DNA of 64,000 nucleotides from Synechococcus sp. CC9311 (GTDB taxonomy: Bacteria > Cyanobacteriota > Cyanobacteriia > PCC-6307 > Cyanobiaceae), in NCBI RefSeq assembly GCF_000014585.1, contig NC_008319.1, forward strand, positions 2,356,001-2,420,000, given 5' to 3'. The position numbers and the translations under genes are program-made. Within the stretch, counting starts at the first letter, position 1, and each line of letters begins with the position of its first letter. Of this stretch, positions 42,523 through 54,723 are shown in pieces. The notes beneath the pieces were generated by a model. The model saw only the letters and a list, made by a program, of their open reading frames with translations. It searched no databases and was not told the DNA's origin.

Positions 42523-45351
42523 TCATTCAGCCTCGAATCGAAACGGTTCTGACGAGGTGACGCCTGAATACACCCGAACCGCCTGAGCCCCCTTAAACCG
42601 CTCTTCAAGCAATTCGGTCGCCAGCGGATTTTCAACGCGCCGGCGCAGGACTCGACGCAATGGTCTGGCGCCATATTCGGGTTCATAGCCCAAGGTCGCC
42701 AGATCATGCGCCACCGCATCATCCACACGCAGTTCAAGTCCTTGTTCAGAGAGCAAGTGCGCTAAATCGGCAAGCTGCAAACGCACAATCCTTTCCAGGT
42801 CTTCCACACCAAGGGGACGGAAGCGAACCACTTCATCGATCCGATTCAAAAATTCTGGTCTGAAATGGTGGGCCAACGCATCGTCCACGGCGGTATTGAG
42901 CGCCTGAGCGGCACCGGCCTCATCACCCGATTGCGCTTGTCGGGCCGAATCGAGAATGGCTCTACTGGCCAGATTGCTGGTCATCACCACCACGGTGTGG
43001 CGGAAGTCAACGGTCCTGCCCTGCGAGTCGGTGAGACGTCCATCGTCAAGAACTTGGAGCAGCACGTTGAACACATCCGGATGAGCTTTCTCCACCTCAT
43101 CCAGAAGCAACAGCGCATAGGGGCGACGCCGAACAGCCTCGGTGAGTTGGCCGCCCTCCTCGTAGCCCACATACCCCGGAGGCGCACCAAGCAAGCGCGC
43201 CACCGCATTGCGCTCCATGAACTCACTCATGTCGAGACGAACGAGTGCCTCGTCCTCGTCGAACAACAGAGCCCCAAGCGCTTTTGCCAACTCGGTCTTA
43301 CCCACACCTGTTGGCCCTAAAAACAAGAATGAACCCACCGGACGGCGTGGATCTTTCATGCCAGCACGGGCACGACGAATGGCCGCTGCCACAGCCTGGA
43401 CCGCTTCTGGCTGGCCAATCACCCGTTCATCCAGACGCTGCTCAAGTTCCAACAGCTTTTGACGCTCACCAGCAAGAAGGCGCTGGATCGGAATCCCAGT
43501 CCAACGGGCCACCACATCCGCAATATCAGCCGCTTCCACCTGTTCTCGCAACAGGGCAGACCCTTCCTCCTGTGCCTCATTCAGCGACTGTTCAAGATCA
43601 GCGCGGCGTTGCTGTACGCGGTGCAACTGGTCGTACTGAAGACGGGCGGCCTCTTCCAAATTTCCGTCCCGTTCTGCTTCGGCAATCGCATGGCGAAGGT
43701 CTTCATCTTCCTGTAACAACTGACGCAACTCCTCCAGCTGCTCTCGTTCCGCCTGCCAACGCTCCCGGAGCTGACTCAGCCGGTCAGACGCCTCAAGACG
43801 ATTGCGCTGGAGCTGAACCCGTTCTCCTTCCGGCGCCTGCTCCGCAGCGAGAACCGCTAGCTCCACTCGGCGTAGATCAGCCTCTGCATCCTCCACCACC
43901 TGAGGCTTGGACGTCACGTCCATTTTCAACTGAGCGGCAGCTTCATCGATCAAATCGATCGCCTTATCCGGCAAACACCGATCACTGATGTAGCGATCCG
44001 CCAACCTTGCTGCCGCCATCACCGCCTCATCGGTGATGGTCACCCCGTGATGCAACTCATATCGCTCCTTCAATCCACGGAGGATCTCCACACTGAGTTC
44101 AATCGATGGCTCCTGAATCGGCACCTTCTGAAAGCGCCTGTTTAAAGCCGGATCCTTTTCCACGGTGCGGCGATAGTCCTCTGGAGTGGTGGCGGCAATA
44201 CAACGCAACTCCCCTCGTGCCAGGGCTGGTTTCAGCAAACTGGCCGCATCAGCACTGGATCGATCGCTGTTCACCACGGTGTGAAGTTCATCAATGAACA
44301 GCACAACGGCCGCTTCCGGATCGCTCACCTCATCGAGAACGGCACGAAGACGTTCCTCGAACTGACCGCGGAACTTGGCTCCAGCGATCAAGGCACCACC
44401 ATCGAGGGCAACAAGCCGCAAGCCCTGCAGAGACTCGGGCACCTCACCAGCAACGATCCGTTGCGCCAGGAGCTCTGCGACCGCGGTCTTACCCACGCCA
44501 GGCGCACCAATCAAAACAGGGTTGTTTTTGCCGCGTCGCGACAGCACTTTGATCAAGCTGCGAATCTCGCCGTCCCTCCCGATCACTGGATCAAGCAGTC
44601 CAGCGGCCGCAGCAGCCGTGAGGTCGCGACCGTAGCTCTCCAACGCAGTCGGCTCGCTGATCAGCTCAACAGAGCGCTCCATCCCCTCGCCCTGCTGCTG
44701 AAGGGATGCAACCGTTTGACCTTGCTGAAACTGAACTGAAGGCTGCTGAACTTGAGGCTGCTGCGCTGGAGGCTGCTGCGCTGGAGGTTGCTGCGCGGTT
44801 GGCATTGGCGCAGGAACAGCGGAGGCTGAGGGAGATCGAGGCCTTGGTGAAGGAGGCGCGACCACGCTCGAAGGTGAGCGATCGGGAGCACGGGTCAGCT
44901 CTGCTTCAAGCAGATCGGCGGGCAGTCCAAATTGAGCAAACAACTCTGCACCGACGCGAGGGTCGCGCCCCATCGCGATCAAGAGATGGGACACATCGAT
45001 CAAGCGGGAGCCCCAGAGTGAGCGCACCCGATCCGCCTCCTCCAACAAGGATTCGAGATCCTCTCCCACGAACAGATCCTCGCCGCGAGCCATGGGCTGC
45101 TCAGCCAGAAAGCCTTCGAGTTGATCAAGCAGCCGGTCAATCGGCAGTGGCAAGGCTCCAGCAACACGCCGATAGCGCTCGTCGCTAAAGAGCACCTGTA
45201 AAAGATGCTCAACATCGAGATCCTGATGACGCCAACGACGGGCCACATCTTGCCCAGACAGCAACAGCTCCCAAGCGTCGTCACTGAAGCGATCAGGCTC
45301 TGACGTCAGGCTGCTTACAGGCTCAAAGCTGGTGCGGGAGGTGGAAGTCAT
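42523..45351 (-). CDS. clpB: ClpB-type AAA+ disaggregase paralogue
   Basis: 942 residues. N-domain with two Clp repeats (30-150), a long Pro/Gln-rich linker (155-225), first AAA+ module with Walker [13 protein letters not shown] (residues 282-289) and VLFIDELH, the ClpB middle coiled coil ([20 protein letters not shown] and [16 protein letters not shown]), second AAA+ module with [24 protein letters not shown] and [20 protein letters not shown]. The coiled coil marks ClpB rather than ClpC or ClpA, so it should disaggregate proteins rather than feed ClpP. The linker is unusual. It ends 31 bp before the secE frame, and may be co-transcribed with it. Confidence 0.93.
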   Translation of the reverse strand: MTSTSRTSFEPVSSLTSEPDRFSDDAWELLLSGQDVARRWRHQDLDVEHLLQVLFSDERYRRVAGALPLPIDRLLDQLEGFLAEQPMARGEDLFVGEDLESLLEEADRVRSLWGSRLIDVSHLLIAMGRDPRVGAELFAQFGLPADLLEAELTRAPDRSPSSVVAPPSPRPRSPSASAVPAPMPTAQQPPAQQPPAQQPQVQQPSVQFQQGQTVASLQQQGEGMERSVELISEPTALESYGRDLTAAAAAGLLDPVIGRDGEIRSLIKVLSRRGKNNPVLIGAPGVGKTAVAELLAQRIVAGEVPESLQGLRLVALDGGALIAGAKFRGQFEERLRAVLDEVSDPEAAVVLFIDELHTVVNSDRSSADAASLLKPALARGELRCIAATTPEDYRRTVEKDPALNRRFQKVPIQEPSIELSVEILRGLKERYELHHGVTITDEAVMAAARLADRYISDRCLPDKAIDLIDEAAAQLKMDVTSKPQVVEDAEADLRRVELAVLAAEQAPEGERVQLQRNRLEASDRLSQLRERWQAEREQLEELRQLLQEDEDLRHAIAEAERDGNLEEAARLQYDQLHRVQQRRADLEQSLNEAQEEGSALLREQVEAADIADVVARWTGIPIQRLLAGERQKLLELEQRLDERVIGQPEAVQAVAAAIRRARAGMKDPRRPVGSFLFLGPTGVGKTELAKALGALLFDEDEALVRLDMSEFMERNAVARLLGAPPGYVGYEEGGQLTEAVRRRPYALLLLDEVEKAHPDVFNVLLQVLDDGRLTDSQGRTVDFRHTVVVMTSNLASRAILDSARQAQSGDEAGAAQALNTAVDDALAHHFRPEFLNRIDEVVRFRPLGVEDLERIVRLQLADLAHLLSEQGLELRVDDAVAHDLATLGYEPEYGARPLRRVLRRRVENPLATELLEERFKGAQAVRVYSGVTSSEPFRFEAE
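44741..44800 (-). repeat. 15-bp tandem repeat in the ClpB linker
   Basis: Four near-copies of a 15-bp unit (GGCTGCTGCGCTGGA, two exact, two diverged) encode AQQPP-type repeats in the ClpB paralogue linker. Typical of slippage-prone low-complexity coding repeats. Confidence 0.85.
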
Positions 45352-45366
45352 TGGGGTGAGGCGTAA

Positions 45367-47160
<1,794 letters not shown>

Positions 47161-47596
47161 CGCAAACCACCCCTTTTCCCTGTCACGGGACTCCAGCTGA
47201 TCACAGGGTCACTGCTTGCGCGGCTGGCCCACGAGAGCTTTGCGCACCTCGATGGAGGGACTGCAGACAAGGTACAGACCAACGACTTAAGAAACATTTA
47301 GCGACTTCAATTTTCAACAGATAGCGGTGAGTTCGATCACGTCAGAGACAGTGAATTTAACCGCTATTCCCGCCTTGATTCAGCTGTCACAGTGAAAAAC
47401 AAAAGCAATCACGAGTCGACCTGGCATTACAGGCTGAAGAAGGAATGGGACTGCATTGATGATGCCAACGCGTAAAACCTGGGAGCCACCAGCACGCTCA
47501 AGAACGACCGCTCAGAGACAAACAAGCTCAAATATTCGCCAACAGAGTCTTACGGGGCAAACTCAAATCATTCGCCCTAAAAGAAAAGAATATTCT
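47161..47596. other. Intergenic region with a short open frame
   Basis: About 435 bp downstream of eno. A frame on the + strand is open from 47302 to TAA 47473 (57 codons, protein-like composition DSGEFDHVRDSEFNRYSR and WHYRLKKEWDCID) but has no ATG, GTG or TTG at its start. It may be a gene remnant. No other feature. Confidence 0.35.
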
Positions 47597-49285
47597 TCAG
47601 GACGAACGATCAGTTCCTGACAAATTCTCAATCCGTCCATCCCGGCGAAGTTTCCCTTGCAGCTTCAACCAGCCCATCCCAACCGGAAGAGCCGCACCGA
47701 GGGGGAGCAATGCCCAGAGGGGTCTAGAGCTGGCACCCATCAAGGCCGCTGCCACCGCAAGGCCGCCAAGCAACACCGACTGACCGATCGAATGCTGCGC
47801 CGTCACCATTCTCCGGAACTGACGGTCTGATTCACCCATGCGGATCTGGAGTTGCAGATCCCCTTGTTCCAGCCGCTCCAGGCTTTCATCCAACCGACGA
47901 GGAATGCCTACAGCCCTTGAGCTCAGGGCTCCAACCTGACGCCCAAATTCATTCAAAAGATCATTGGAGCCAGATCCACTGGAAGTCATGAGCGGCAGCA
48001 GATAGGGCTTAGCAATCGCCACAAGGCTAAAGCCGGGGTCAAGACTTTTACCCACCCCTTCAAAGGTAGAAAGAGCACGCATCACAAAGATCAGCTCTAC
48101 TGGCAAGCGGAACGGCTGCCCATACACCAACTCATAAAGATCGCCCGATAGTTTTTCAATCACGGAGCTACTGAACGGCGGAGTCAGCGCCTCCTTCAGC
48201 ATGAGACGCACTAAGCGGCGCACCGGCCCCACATCAACACCCTTGGCGATCACTCCAGCCGCTTGCATCTCATCAACAAGAGCCGCAGCATCCCTCGCCG
48301 CGGCAGCTCTCACCATCCCCCCCAAACGCCTGCGTAAGCGCTCGGAGAGTTGTCCCATCATCCCGAAGTCGTAGTAAATGAGCGCTCCATCGGTCGCCAC
48401 CGCCAAATTTCCTGGATGGGGATCGGCATGAAAAAAGCCATAACGCACGAGCTGCTGCAGGTAGCTAGCCGAGCCGATCTCCGCCACTTTGGAGGGATCA
48501 ATACCAGCCTCTTGAAGAGCCGCACGATCGTTGATTTTGATCCCTGGTAAATAGTCGAGACACAGCACACGCCTGGTGCTGAGCTCCCAGATCACCCCAG
48601 GCACGCGGATGTTCGAATCATCCAGGAACTGCTGTCGAAACCTGGCTGCGTTCTGTGCTTCAAGACGAAAATCAAGCTCTCGGAGCAACACTCGTCTGCA
48701 TTCCTGCGCCATTGCCACCCAATCACGCCCACGTCCCCATTTGGGATGACGTTGAAGCACAGAGGCCACCTGCTGCATCACTTCAAGATCCAGCCGAAAC
48801 ACACTCTCCAATCCGGGGCGCTGAATCTTGAGCACCACCTGGCGACCACTGCGAAGACTCGCGCGATGCACCTGGGCCAAGGAAGCCGCTGCGATCGGTT
48901 GCTCGTCTAAGTCAATGATTTCTGCACAGCGGGCACCAAGCTCCTCTTCAAGAACAGACTGGGCACGGTCAAAGGAAAAGGAGGGAACACGGTCCTGCAG
49001 TGCCGCCAATTCAGAAACCCAACCTGCTGGCAAGACATCAGGCCGAGCCGACAACAACTGGCCAAGCTTGATGAACGCTGATCCAAGGTGAAGCAGCTCC
49101 TGCGTCAGCCACCGTGCACGCAATTGCTGGCGAGCTGCACGACGCTCCGGAGTTGAACCGCCCGGATAGCTAAAAGCTCTGGCATCCCACCACAGGAACA
49201 ACAGCAAGGTCAGAACAGCACGCCAAATACGGAGTCCCCGGAATGCTCTACGCAGCAGGGCCTTCAAGCGACTGAACAGGATCAC
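47597..49285 (-). CDS. UbiB/ADCK-family atypical kinase
   Basis: 562 residues. The family's diagnostic KxGQ-type motif FIKLGQLLSARPDVLP near residue 72, the AAASLAQVHRA-like IAAASLAQVHRASL loop, VVLKIQRPGLE with the ATP Lys, the catalytic GFFHADPHPGN and the metal DFG in YYDFGMMG. C-terminal hydrophobic segments suggest membrane anchoring (SVLLGGLAVAAALMG and LWALLPLGAALPVG). In cyanobacteria these proteins are implicated in quinone or prenyl-lipid pathways; exact substrates unknown. It overlaps the next gene by 4 bp. Confidence 0.93.
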   Translation of the reverse strand: MILFSRLKALLRRAFRGLRIWRAVLTLLLFLWWDARAFSYPGGSTPERRAARQQLRARWLTQELLHLGSAFIKLGQLLSARPDVLPAGWVSELAALQDRVPSFSFDRAQSVLEEELGARCAEIIDLDEQPIAAASLAQVHRASLRSGRQVVLKIQRPGLESVFRLDLEVMQQVASVLQRHPKWGRGRDWVAMAQECRRVLLRELDFRLEAQNAARFRQQFLDDSNIRVPGVIWELSTRRVLCLDYLPGIKINDRAALQEAGIDPSKVAEIGSASYLQQLVRYGFFHADPHPGNLAVATDGALIYYDFGMMGQLSERLRRRLGGMVRAAAARDAAALVDEMQAAGVIAKGVDVGPVRRLVRLMLKEALTPPFSSSVIEKLSGDLYELVYGQPFRLPVELIFVMRALSTFEGVGKSLDPGFSLVAIAKPYLLPLMTSSGSGSNDLLNEFGRQVGALSSRAVGIPRRLDESLERLEQGDLQLQIRMGESDRQFRRMVTAQHSIGQSVLLGGLAVAAALMGASSRPLWALLPLGAALPVGMGWLKLQGKLRRDGRIENLSGTDRSS

Positions 49286-49599
49286 GACCGCTCCTCTATG
49301 CGAATCCCCAGTTCAGCGACCCTGGCTCGCACCTGATCAATCTTGGTTTGCAAGCTCTCCTCTTCAACGGCTGAAGCAGGAGATGACTCCTCATCCACGC
49401 CCCGTCCACCTCCTTCTCGCTCAAGCCTCTCTGCTTCCGCCTTCACCTCTTCCTGAAACAAGTCCCATTCCTGGCGCACGCGATCGGGTGCGTCTTGTAC
49501 AAGCACAGCAAATCCAGCAGCAGCATCGGCCACGCCGTGACCCATCCGAGCGAGCACACGATGCATCGCCGCTCTGAGCAGAGCATCTCGGGAGGTCAT
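49282..49599 (-). CDS. Uncharacterised soluble helical protein
   Basis: About 105 residues from ATG 49599 (MTSRDALLRAAMHRV). Predominantly helical, acidic in the middle (WDLFQEEVKAEAERLERE), with a C-terminal coiled-coil-like LQTKIDQVRARVAELGIRIEE. Encoded upstream of the UbiB-like kinase with a 4-bp overlap, so the two are co-translated and may cooperate. No named family recognised. Confidence 0.65.
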   Translation of the reverse strand: MTSRDALLRAAMHRVLARMGHGVADAAAGFAVLVQDAPDRVRQEWDLFQEEVKAEAERLEREGGGRGVDEESSPASAVEEESLQTKIDQVRARVAELGIRIEERS

Positions 49600-49658
49600 G
49601 GCCATTCGTCTCAACCTTCAAACTGTGGCAGATTCAGCCCCCGATCAGCGACGTTCGC

Positions 49659-50330
49659 TCAAGGAGCAGGAGGCGCATCCACCGGAGTCACGAAAAGTTC
49701 AGGCTCAGCCCGTTCGGGTTCGGCAACGACGGACTCCACCATGACTGGAGCTTCAATCTGCTCTGGAGCGTCGGTCGGCTGGGCCAACTCAGGGACCTCT
49801 GTCGGCAATGCATTGGGTGCATCCAAAGGCAGCTCTGAGTCCAGCAACTCAGCGGGAGCTTCGGCTCCAAACACAGTCGATTCATTCAGCGTTGGAATGT
49901 CCTCAATCGGACGGGGTGCATTCACGGCGGCTTGCTGACTGCGATCACGCTCAATTGCTGCCGCAGCGATGCGCTCTGCTTCCTCTTTGGCTTTGCGCTG
50001 CTCCAATTCCTTAGCGAGCTTGGCTTGCTTCAGCTCGTTGGCCTGTTTAGACGCTTTCGCATCAATCAATTCTTTGGCTGCAACATCAGCCTCAAGAGAG
50101 CCGGTCTCTCCATAGCGCAGCCGTAGGCCCTCAAGGCTTTCCCCTGGGAAGGCCCGTGCTCTAAAAGACTGAGGATCTGATTGCTCCAAGCCAGATCGAA
50201 TCAAAACAATGCGCTGTGTGATGCCATAGCCGAGCGCGAAGCACGCCCCTGCAACCAACGGGCCAACCCAGAAGCGCGGACGAGTCGGACGCTTGGGCTT
50301 CAACGTGGAGGCATTGGTCTCAGCGGGCAT
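49659..50330 (-). CDS. Single-span membrane protein with coiled coil and acidic tail
   Basis: 223 residues. A basic N-terminus (TLKPKRPTRPRFW) precedes one membrane helix (VGPLVAGACFALGYGITQRI). An Ala/Lys/Glu coiled coil follows (about 85-130), then a Pro/Glu/Ala-rich acidic tail. Not recognised. It could act as a periplasmic spacer or anchor. It lies about 47 bp downstream of argJ on the same strand. Confidence 0.6.
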   Translation of the reverse strand: MPAETNASTLKPKRPTRPRFWVGPLVAGACFALGYGITQRIVLIRSGLEQSDPQSFRARAFPGESLEGLRLRYGETGSLEADVAAKELIDAKASKQANELKQAKLAKELEQRKAKEEAERIAAAAIERDRSQQAAVNAPRPIEDIPTLNESTVFGAEAPAELLDSELPLDAPNALPTEVPELAQPTDAPEQIEAPVMVESVVAEPERAEPELFVTPVDAPPAP

Positions 50331-50377
50331 TTACAGGTCCTCCTCAGCTCAACCATCCTCGCAGCGCTGTCCAGACC

Positions 50378-51613
50378 TCAGGTGGTGTAGTCGGCATTGA
50401 TGCGAACGTACTGGTCGGAAAGATCACATCCCCAGGCGATTCCCTGACCTGCACCATCACCAAGAGACAGACGAATCTGAACCGTGTCATCCACGAGATA
50501 ACGACTACAAGCGCGTTCACTGAGATACGCCGACGCTGCCGCACGGTCGAAAAGCAGTGGCTGACCTGCTGACATCAGCTGATGGGGGCCAATCCAAAGA
50601 GCCACCGCATCGGCAGAAAATGGAACACCAGCACGACCAGCTGCCGCCACGATCCGTCCCCAATTGGGATCCCTTCCATGAACTGCAGTTTTAACCAACG
50701 ACGACCCACAAATCGTGCGCGCGATCTTTCGAGCCTCAGCCTCTGAATCAGTGCCCTCCACCTGGACTTCTATCAGGCAGGTGGCCCCCTCCCCATCCCG
50801 AGCAATCGAGCGCGCCAAATACTGGGCGACCAACGTCACCCCCTCCTCCAGTTCAGCGAACTGATTTGCTGGCAGCAGATCACCTGCCGCAAATGCCAAG
50901 AAGGTGTCATTGGTGCTGGTGTCGCCATCCACGGTGATGGAATTAAACGAACGATCCACGGCACGGCGCACTATCTCCTGCCACAGGTCACAGGGAACAG
51001 CGGCATCACAGGTGAGATAACCAAGCATCGTGGCCATGTTTGGGTGAATCATCCCGGACCCCTTCGCCATCCCACCTATCCGCACCCTTCGCCCACCGAG
51101 ATCCGCCTCAAATGCAACCTGCTTCTCCACTAAATCCGTGGTCAGGATGGCCTGAGCAGCTGCAGCGCCACCCTCCGGAGATAAAGCACTCACCAGAGAG
51201 TCCACAGCGGCAAGAAGAGGATCCATTGCGATCGGTACACCGATCACCCCGGTGGAGCAAATCAAGACTTCGTCCTGGGAGCAGCCCAAACGATCAGCAA
51301 CTGCTTGGGTGATACGGAGGCTGTCGACCAGACCCCGATCGCCCGTACAAGCGTTGGCCTGCCCGGAATTGGTCACCACAGCACGAACGCGACCAGAAGC
51401 CACCTGCAGACGATCCGCACAAAGATCCACGCAGGCGGCGCGGACCACAGATGTTGTGAAGGTGCCAGCACACAAAGCTCCTTCTGGTGCCAGCAAAAGG
51501 GAGAGGTCAGGTTTTCTGGATGGCTTGAGGCCAGCGCTTAAGCCCGCCGCTTTGAAGCCAGTGGGAGTAGTGATTCCTCCAGAAATTGGAGACCAGATCA
51601 CAGATTGCGTCAT
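50378..51613 (-). CDS. argJ: Arginine biosynthesis bifunctional protein ArgJ
   Basis: Glutamate N-acetyltransferase/ornithine acetyltransferase, cycling acetyl groups in arginine synthesis. 411 residues. The autocleavage site is visible in [16 protein letters not shown], where the Thr of MATML becomes the new N-terminal nucleophile. Other blocks: STGVIGVPI, the [15 protein letters not shown] loop and [18 protein letters not shown]. Divergent from coaE. Confidence 0.96.
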   Translation of the reverse strand: MTQSVIWSPISGGITTPTGFKAAGLSAGLKPSRKPDLSLLLAPEGALCAGTFTTSVVRAACVDLCADRLQVASGRVRAVVTNSGQANACTGDRGLVDSLRITQAVADRLGCSQDEVLICSTGVIGVPIAMDPLLAAVDSLVSALSPEGGAAAAQAILTTDLVEKQVAFEADLGGRRVRIGGMAKGSGMIHPNMATMLGYLTCDAAVPCDLWQEIVRRAVDRSFNSITVDGDTSTNDTFLAFAAGDLLPANQFAELEEGVTLVAQYLARSIARDGEGATCLIEVQVEGTDSEAEARKIARTICGSSLVKTAVHGRDPNWGRIVAAAGRAGVPFSADAVALWIGPHQLMSAGQPLLFDRAAASAYLSERACSRYLVDDTVQIRLSLGDGAGQGIAWGCDLSDQYVRINADYTT

Positions 51614-51709
51614 TGATCAGGATGCAAGGCCAACCGTGCCGCTCGTTCTACGTTTTTACGACGGCACCGCCCGGCTCAGAGAAAGTCTGCAAGGTCATAC
51701 TTTCTAGGG

Positions 51710-52351
51710 ATGAAGCCCTATCCCTTGAGTGGAGACAACCGTTGGCAAGGACTGCAACGGCGCATCGGCCTAACCGGTGGGATCGCTAGTGGCAAAACCA
51801 GCGTGGGACGTTTTCTAGAACAACAGGGCATTGCCGTTCTGGATGCAGATCTCTATGCCCATGAAGCTTTGGCTCCGGGGACTCCGGCGGCTAGTGCGGT
51901 GCTAGAGCGCTACGGCGTAAAAGTACAGAGCGAGCTCGGTGAAGGCCTGGACCGTGCGGCACTCGGCTCCATCGTGTTCAGCGATCCACAAGAACGGACC
52001 TGGCTAGAAAGTCAAGTGCACCCTTTCGTGCGAGAACGTTTCGATCGGGAGCTTCAGAAGCACGCTGAGGAGAATCCGGTGGCTTTGATGATCCCTCTGC
52101 TATTTGAAGCCAAGCTTGAGAACCTTTGTTCGGAGATTTGGGTTGTGTACTGCACGCCAATGCAGCAAAGACAACGACTAATGCTGCGCAATCAGCTCAA
52201 TCTTGAGGACGCAGAACAACGCATCAGAGCCCAATGGCCTATTGATCGCAAAAGTGAACTTGCTGACTATGTCGTTAACAACGGCGGCGTGCCATGGAGC
52301 TGGACGCCACAGGTCAATGAGCTCCTAAAACAAACTTCGCCGCTTTATTAA
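51710..52351 (+). CDS. coaE: Dephospho-CoA kinase
   Basis: Final step of coenzyme A synthesis. 213 residues with P-loop IGLTGGIASGKTSVG, the AVLDADLYAHEAL motif, and HPFVRERFDREL followed by MIPLLFEAKLE. Normal length. An ATG at 51710 sits after a GGGATG context with weak Shine-Dalgarno. Confidence 0.95.
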   Translation: MKPYPLSGDNRWQGLQRRIGLTGGIASGKTSVGRFLEQQGIAVLDADLYAHEALAPGTPAASAVLERYGVKVQSELGEGLDRAALGSIVFSDPQERTWLESQVHPFVRERFDRELQKHAEENPVALMIPLLFEAKLENLCSEIWVVYCTPMQQRQRLMLRNQLNLEDAEQRIRAQWPIDRKSELADYVVNNGGVPWSWTPQVNELLKQTSPLY

Positions 52352-52548
52352 TCAGCGCAACCCAACCAAAAACAGAGCGCAGCTAATTATATTCCAAACC
52401 CAAGGAAAAAGCTCCACAGAGAGAGACAAAATACCGACAAATCATGAACATCAAGCCTTACACCTCAGTCGGACCTTGTCACATCACATGTCTTGACCAA
52501 TCCACAAAAACCTCACTACGTTTCAAAGTCTCCAAGCACCAATTGACC

Positions 52549-53151
52549 ATGAAACGGTTGGTTTTCTCACTGGGATGGTCAGCGTTGCTGGTACTCACGA
52601 CGCAATCTGCACAGAGCCAGCCAATTGAATATCAATGCTTCGAAAGGAGTACGCGACGTCCTGTAGCAGCAAGTCTTGTCGACCTCAGCACGCCTGAGGT
52701 GAGCTGCGAGCCCACCACTTTGAAAACCCCAAGCTTTGCAACCACCGAGCAAGTAAGCGGCGCCAAACAGAACCTGCCTCCTTCAGATCCAGAGGTCAGC
52801 TCCGGCCCCAGCCCTTACGCCAAGATCACCCCCGATCCAAAATCCGTGAAACTGTTTGTACGCGACAAACCCCTCGCGGCAAGGCGTGCCCTAAATCTGG
52901 CTAGAGGGGCAGCAATCCGGCTAAACGGCGGACTGAGGGTCTATCGGCCGGGAAGCTGCATGTATGCCAGTGCAACCAACAATCCGTGCCTAATCCATGC
53001 GGGTCCAGAAGGCTTTGAATTCAGCGTCCCCGGAGGATCAACCGGCTGGGAGCAGACCGGAGAAAACCCAACCGTGACAACGCGGATCCTGGTCGCAGCC
53101 GATGGCCGTGCATTACTACAGAGCGAACAATTAGAAGCCGTTATCCCTTGA
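52549..53151 (+). CDS. Secreted protein of unknown function
   Basis: About 200 residues from ATG 52549. Signal peptide MKRLVFSLGWSALLVLTTQSAQSQ, then a low-complexity Ser/Pro/Thr region, and a folded C-terminal part (VKLFVRDKPLAARRALNLARGAAIRLNGGL) with a CMYASATNNPCLIHAG cysteine pair. Not recognised. The frame extends upstream to 52444 without a signal peptide, which argues for the later start. The 3' end overlaps gatB by 11 bp. Confidence 0.6.
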   Translation: MKRLVFSLGWSALLVLTTQSAQSQPIEYQCFERSTRRPVAASLVDLSTPEVSCEPTTLKTPSFATTEQVSGAKQNLPPSDPEVSSGPSPYAKITPDPKSVKLFVRDKPLAARRALNLARGAAIRLNGGLRVYRPGSCMYASATNNPCLIHAGPEGFEFSVPGGSTGWEQTGENPTVTTRILVAADGRALLQSEQLEAVIP

Positions 53152-54625
53152 GCTTTTGGCTGAGAATCTGATTGGCAAGTTTTGGATCAGCCTTCCCACC
53201 GGTCTTTTTCATCAGCTGGCCAACAAAGAAGCCCTGCAGTTTGTTTTTGCCCCCACGAAATGCCTCTACCTCATCAGGGTGAGCCGCTAAGAGCTCTTCC
53301 ACGATCGCGGTGATCGCCGCAGGATCACTGATCATCCCCAGTCCACGTTCATCCACAATCGCCTTAGGAGAACCACCCTTTTCCAGAAGCTCGGGGAGAA
53401 TCTCCTTTGCGATCTTGCCGCTGATCTTGCCGCCATCAATCAGCTTGACCATCTCCGCGAGCTGTTCAGGACGAAAGGCCAATTCAGCGAAGGTCAGGCG
53501 ATTGCTGTTGACGTAAGCCGCAATATCACCCGTAATCCAATTCGCTGAAAGCTTGGCGTCTGCCCCGTCAGCCACGACGGATTCGAAATACTGCGCCATT
53601 GAACGTTCGTCCGTCAGCACACGCGCGTCGTACTGCGATAGCCCAAGAGCATCGGCATAACGATGACGCTTGGCCGATGGCAGCTCAGGCAATTCACTCC
53701 TCCAAGCTTCTCGCTGAGCAACGCTCACCTCAATCGGGCCAAGATCCGGATCGGGGAAATAGCGGTAATCGCTTGCTCCCTCTTTGCTTCGCATGCTCTT
53801 GGTGAGCTGTTTGCTCTCGTCCCAGAGGCGCGTTTCCTGAACGATCGGCTCTCCGGTTTCGTAGGCCTTGATCTGACGCTGAATCTCGTAATCGCAGGCC
53901 TTCTGGATGGCAGAAAACGAATTCATGTTCTTGATCTCCACCTTCGTGCCGAAGGGTGCATCAGGCCCTCGACGCACGGAGATATTGACATCGCAGCGCA
54001 GGGAGCCCTCCTGCATATTTCCATCGCTCACACCCAAATAGCGCATGATCCGACGGATCTCAGAGGCATATTCAGCCGCTTCCCGGCCGCTGCGCAAATC
54101 GGGCTTGCTCACAATCTCGGCTAAAGCCACACCCGCTCGGTTGTAGTCCACCAACGAATGCGTAGAGCCCGCCAGGCGATCACTTCCGGCGTGCACCAAC
54201 TTGCCGGCATCCTCCTCCATATGCAGGCGCTCGATTCCGATCTTTTTCAGATAGGTGTCTTTCCCTTTCTCTGCAACTTCCACCTCGATCCAACCTTCTT
54301 CTGCAATAGGTTGATCGTATTGAGTGATTTGATAGTTCTTAGGGAGGTCTGGATAGAAATATTGCTTGCGATCGAATTTGCAGTTCTCAGCAATATTTAG
54401 GTTCAGTCCCATCGAAGCCTTAACGGCGTACTCGAGCACTTTTTGATTCAACACTGGAAGCGTCCCAGGAAGACCACACACCACGGGATCGATATGGGTA
54501 TTGGGGTCATCCCCGTAAGCAGTGGATGCGGAAGTAAAAATCTTGCTGTTGGTACCCAACTGCACATGGGTCTCAAGACCGATCACGGCCTCCCAAGCCA
54601 ATTCCGTTGCTGCAGGTGCTGCCAT
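53141..54625 (-). CDS. gatB: Aspartyl/glutamyl-tRNA amidotransferase subunit B
   Basis: With GatA and GatC amidates Glu-tRNA-Gln (and Asp-tRNA-Asn). 494 residues: EAVIGLETHVQLGTNSKIF, QYFYPDLPKNYQITQYDQPI, RLHMEEDAGKLVH, DYNRAGVALAEIVSKPDLRSG, SLRCDVNISVR, KNMNSFSAIQKA, the YRYFPDPDLGP motif, and a C-terminal YqeY-like tRNA domain ending QILSQKLKG. Confidence 0.97.
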   Translation of the reverse strand: MAAPAATELAWEAVIGLETHVQLGTNSKIFTSASTAYGDDPNTHIDPVVCGLPGTLPVLNQKVLEYAVKASMGLNLNIAENCKFDRKQYFYPDLPKNYQITQYDQPIAEEGWIEVEVAEKGKDTYLKKIGIERLHMEEDAGKLVHAGSDRLAGSTHSLVDYNRAGVALAEIVSKPDLRSGREAAEYASEIRRIMRYLGVSDGNMQEGSLRCDVNISVRRGPDAPFGTKVEIKNMNSFSAIQKACDYEIQRQIKAYETGEPIVQETRLWDESKQLTKSMRSKEGASDYRYFPDPDLGPIEVSVAQREAWRSELPELPSAKRHRYADALGLSQYDARVLTDERSMAQYFESVVADGADAKLSANWITGDIAAYVNSNRLTFAELAFRPEQLAEMVKLIDGGKISGKIAKEILPELLEKGGSPKAIVDERGLGMISDPAAITAIVEELLAAHPDEVEAFRGGKNKLQGFFVGQLMKKTGGKADPKLANQILSQKLKG

Positions 54626-54723
54626 CAGCTTTGAGCGTTATCAAACCACCCCAATCCTATGGAAGAGACGGAGACGCCATCCTGTTGAGAGAACTTCGGC
54701 GTGGTGAAGCTGCTGAATCAATC

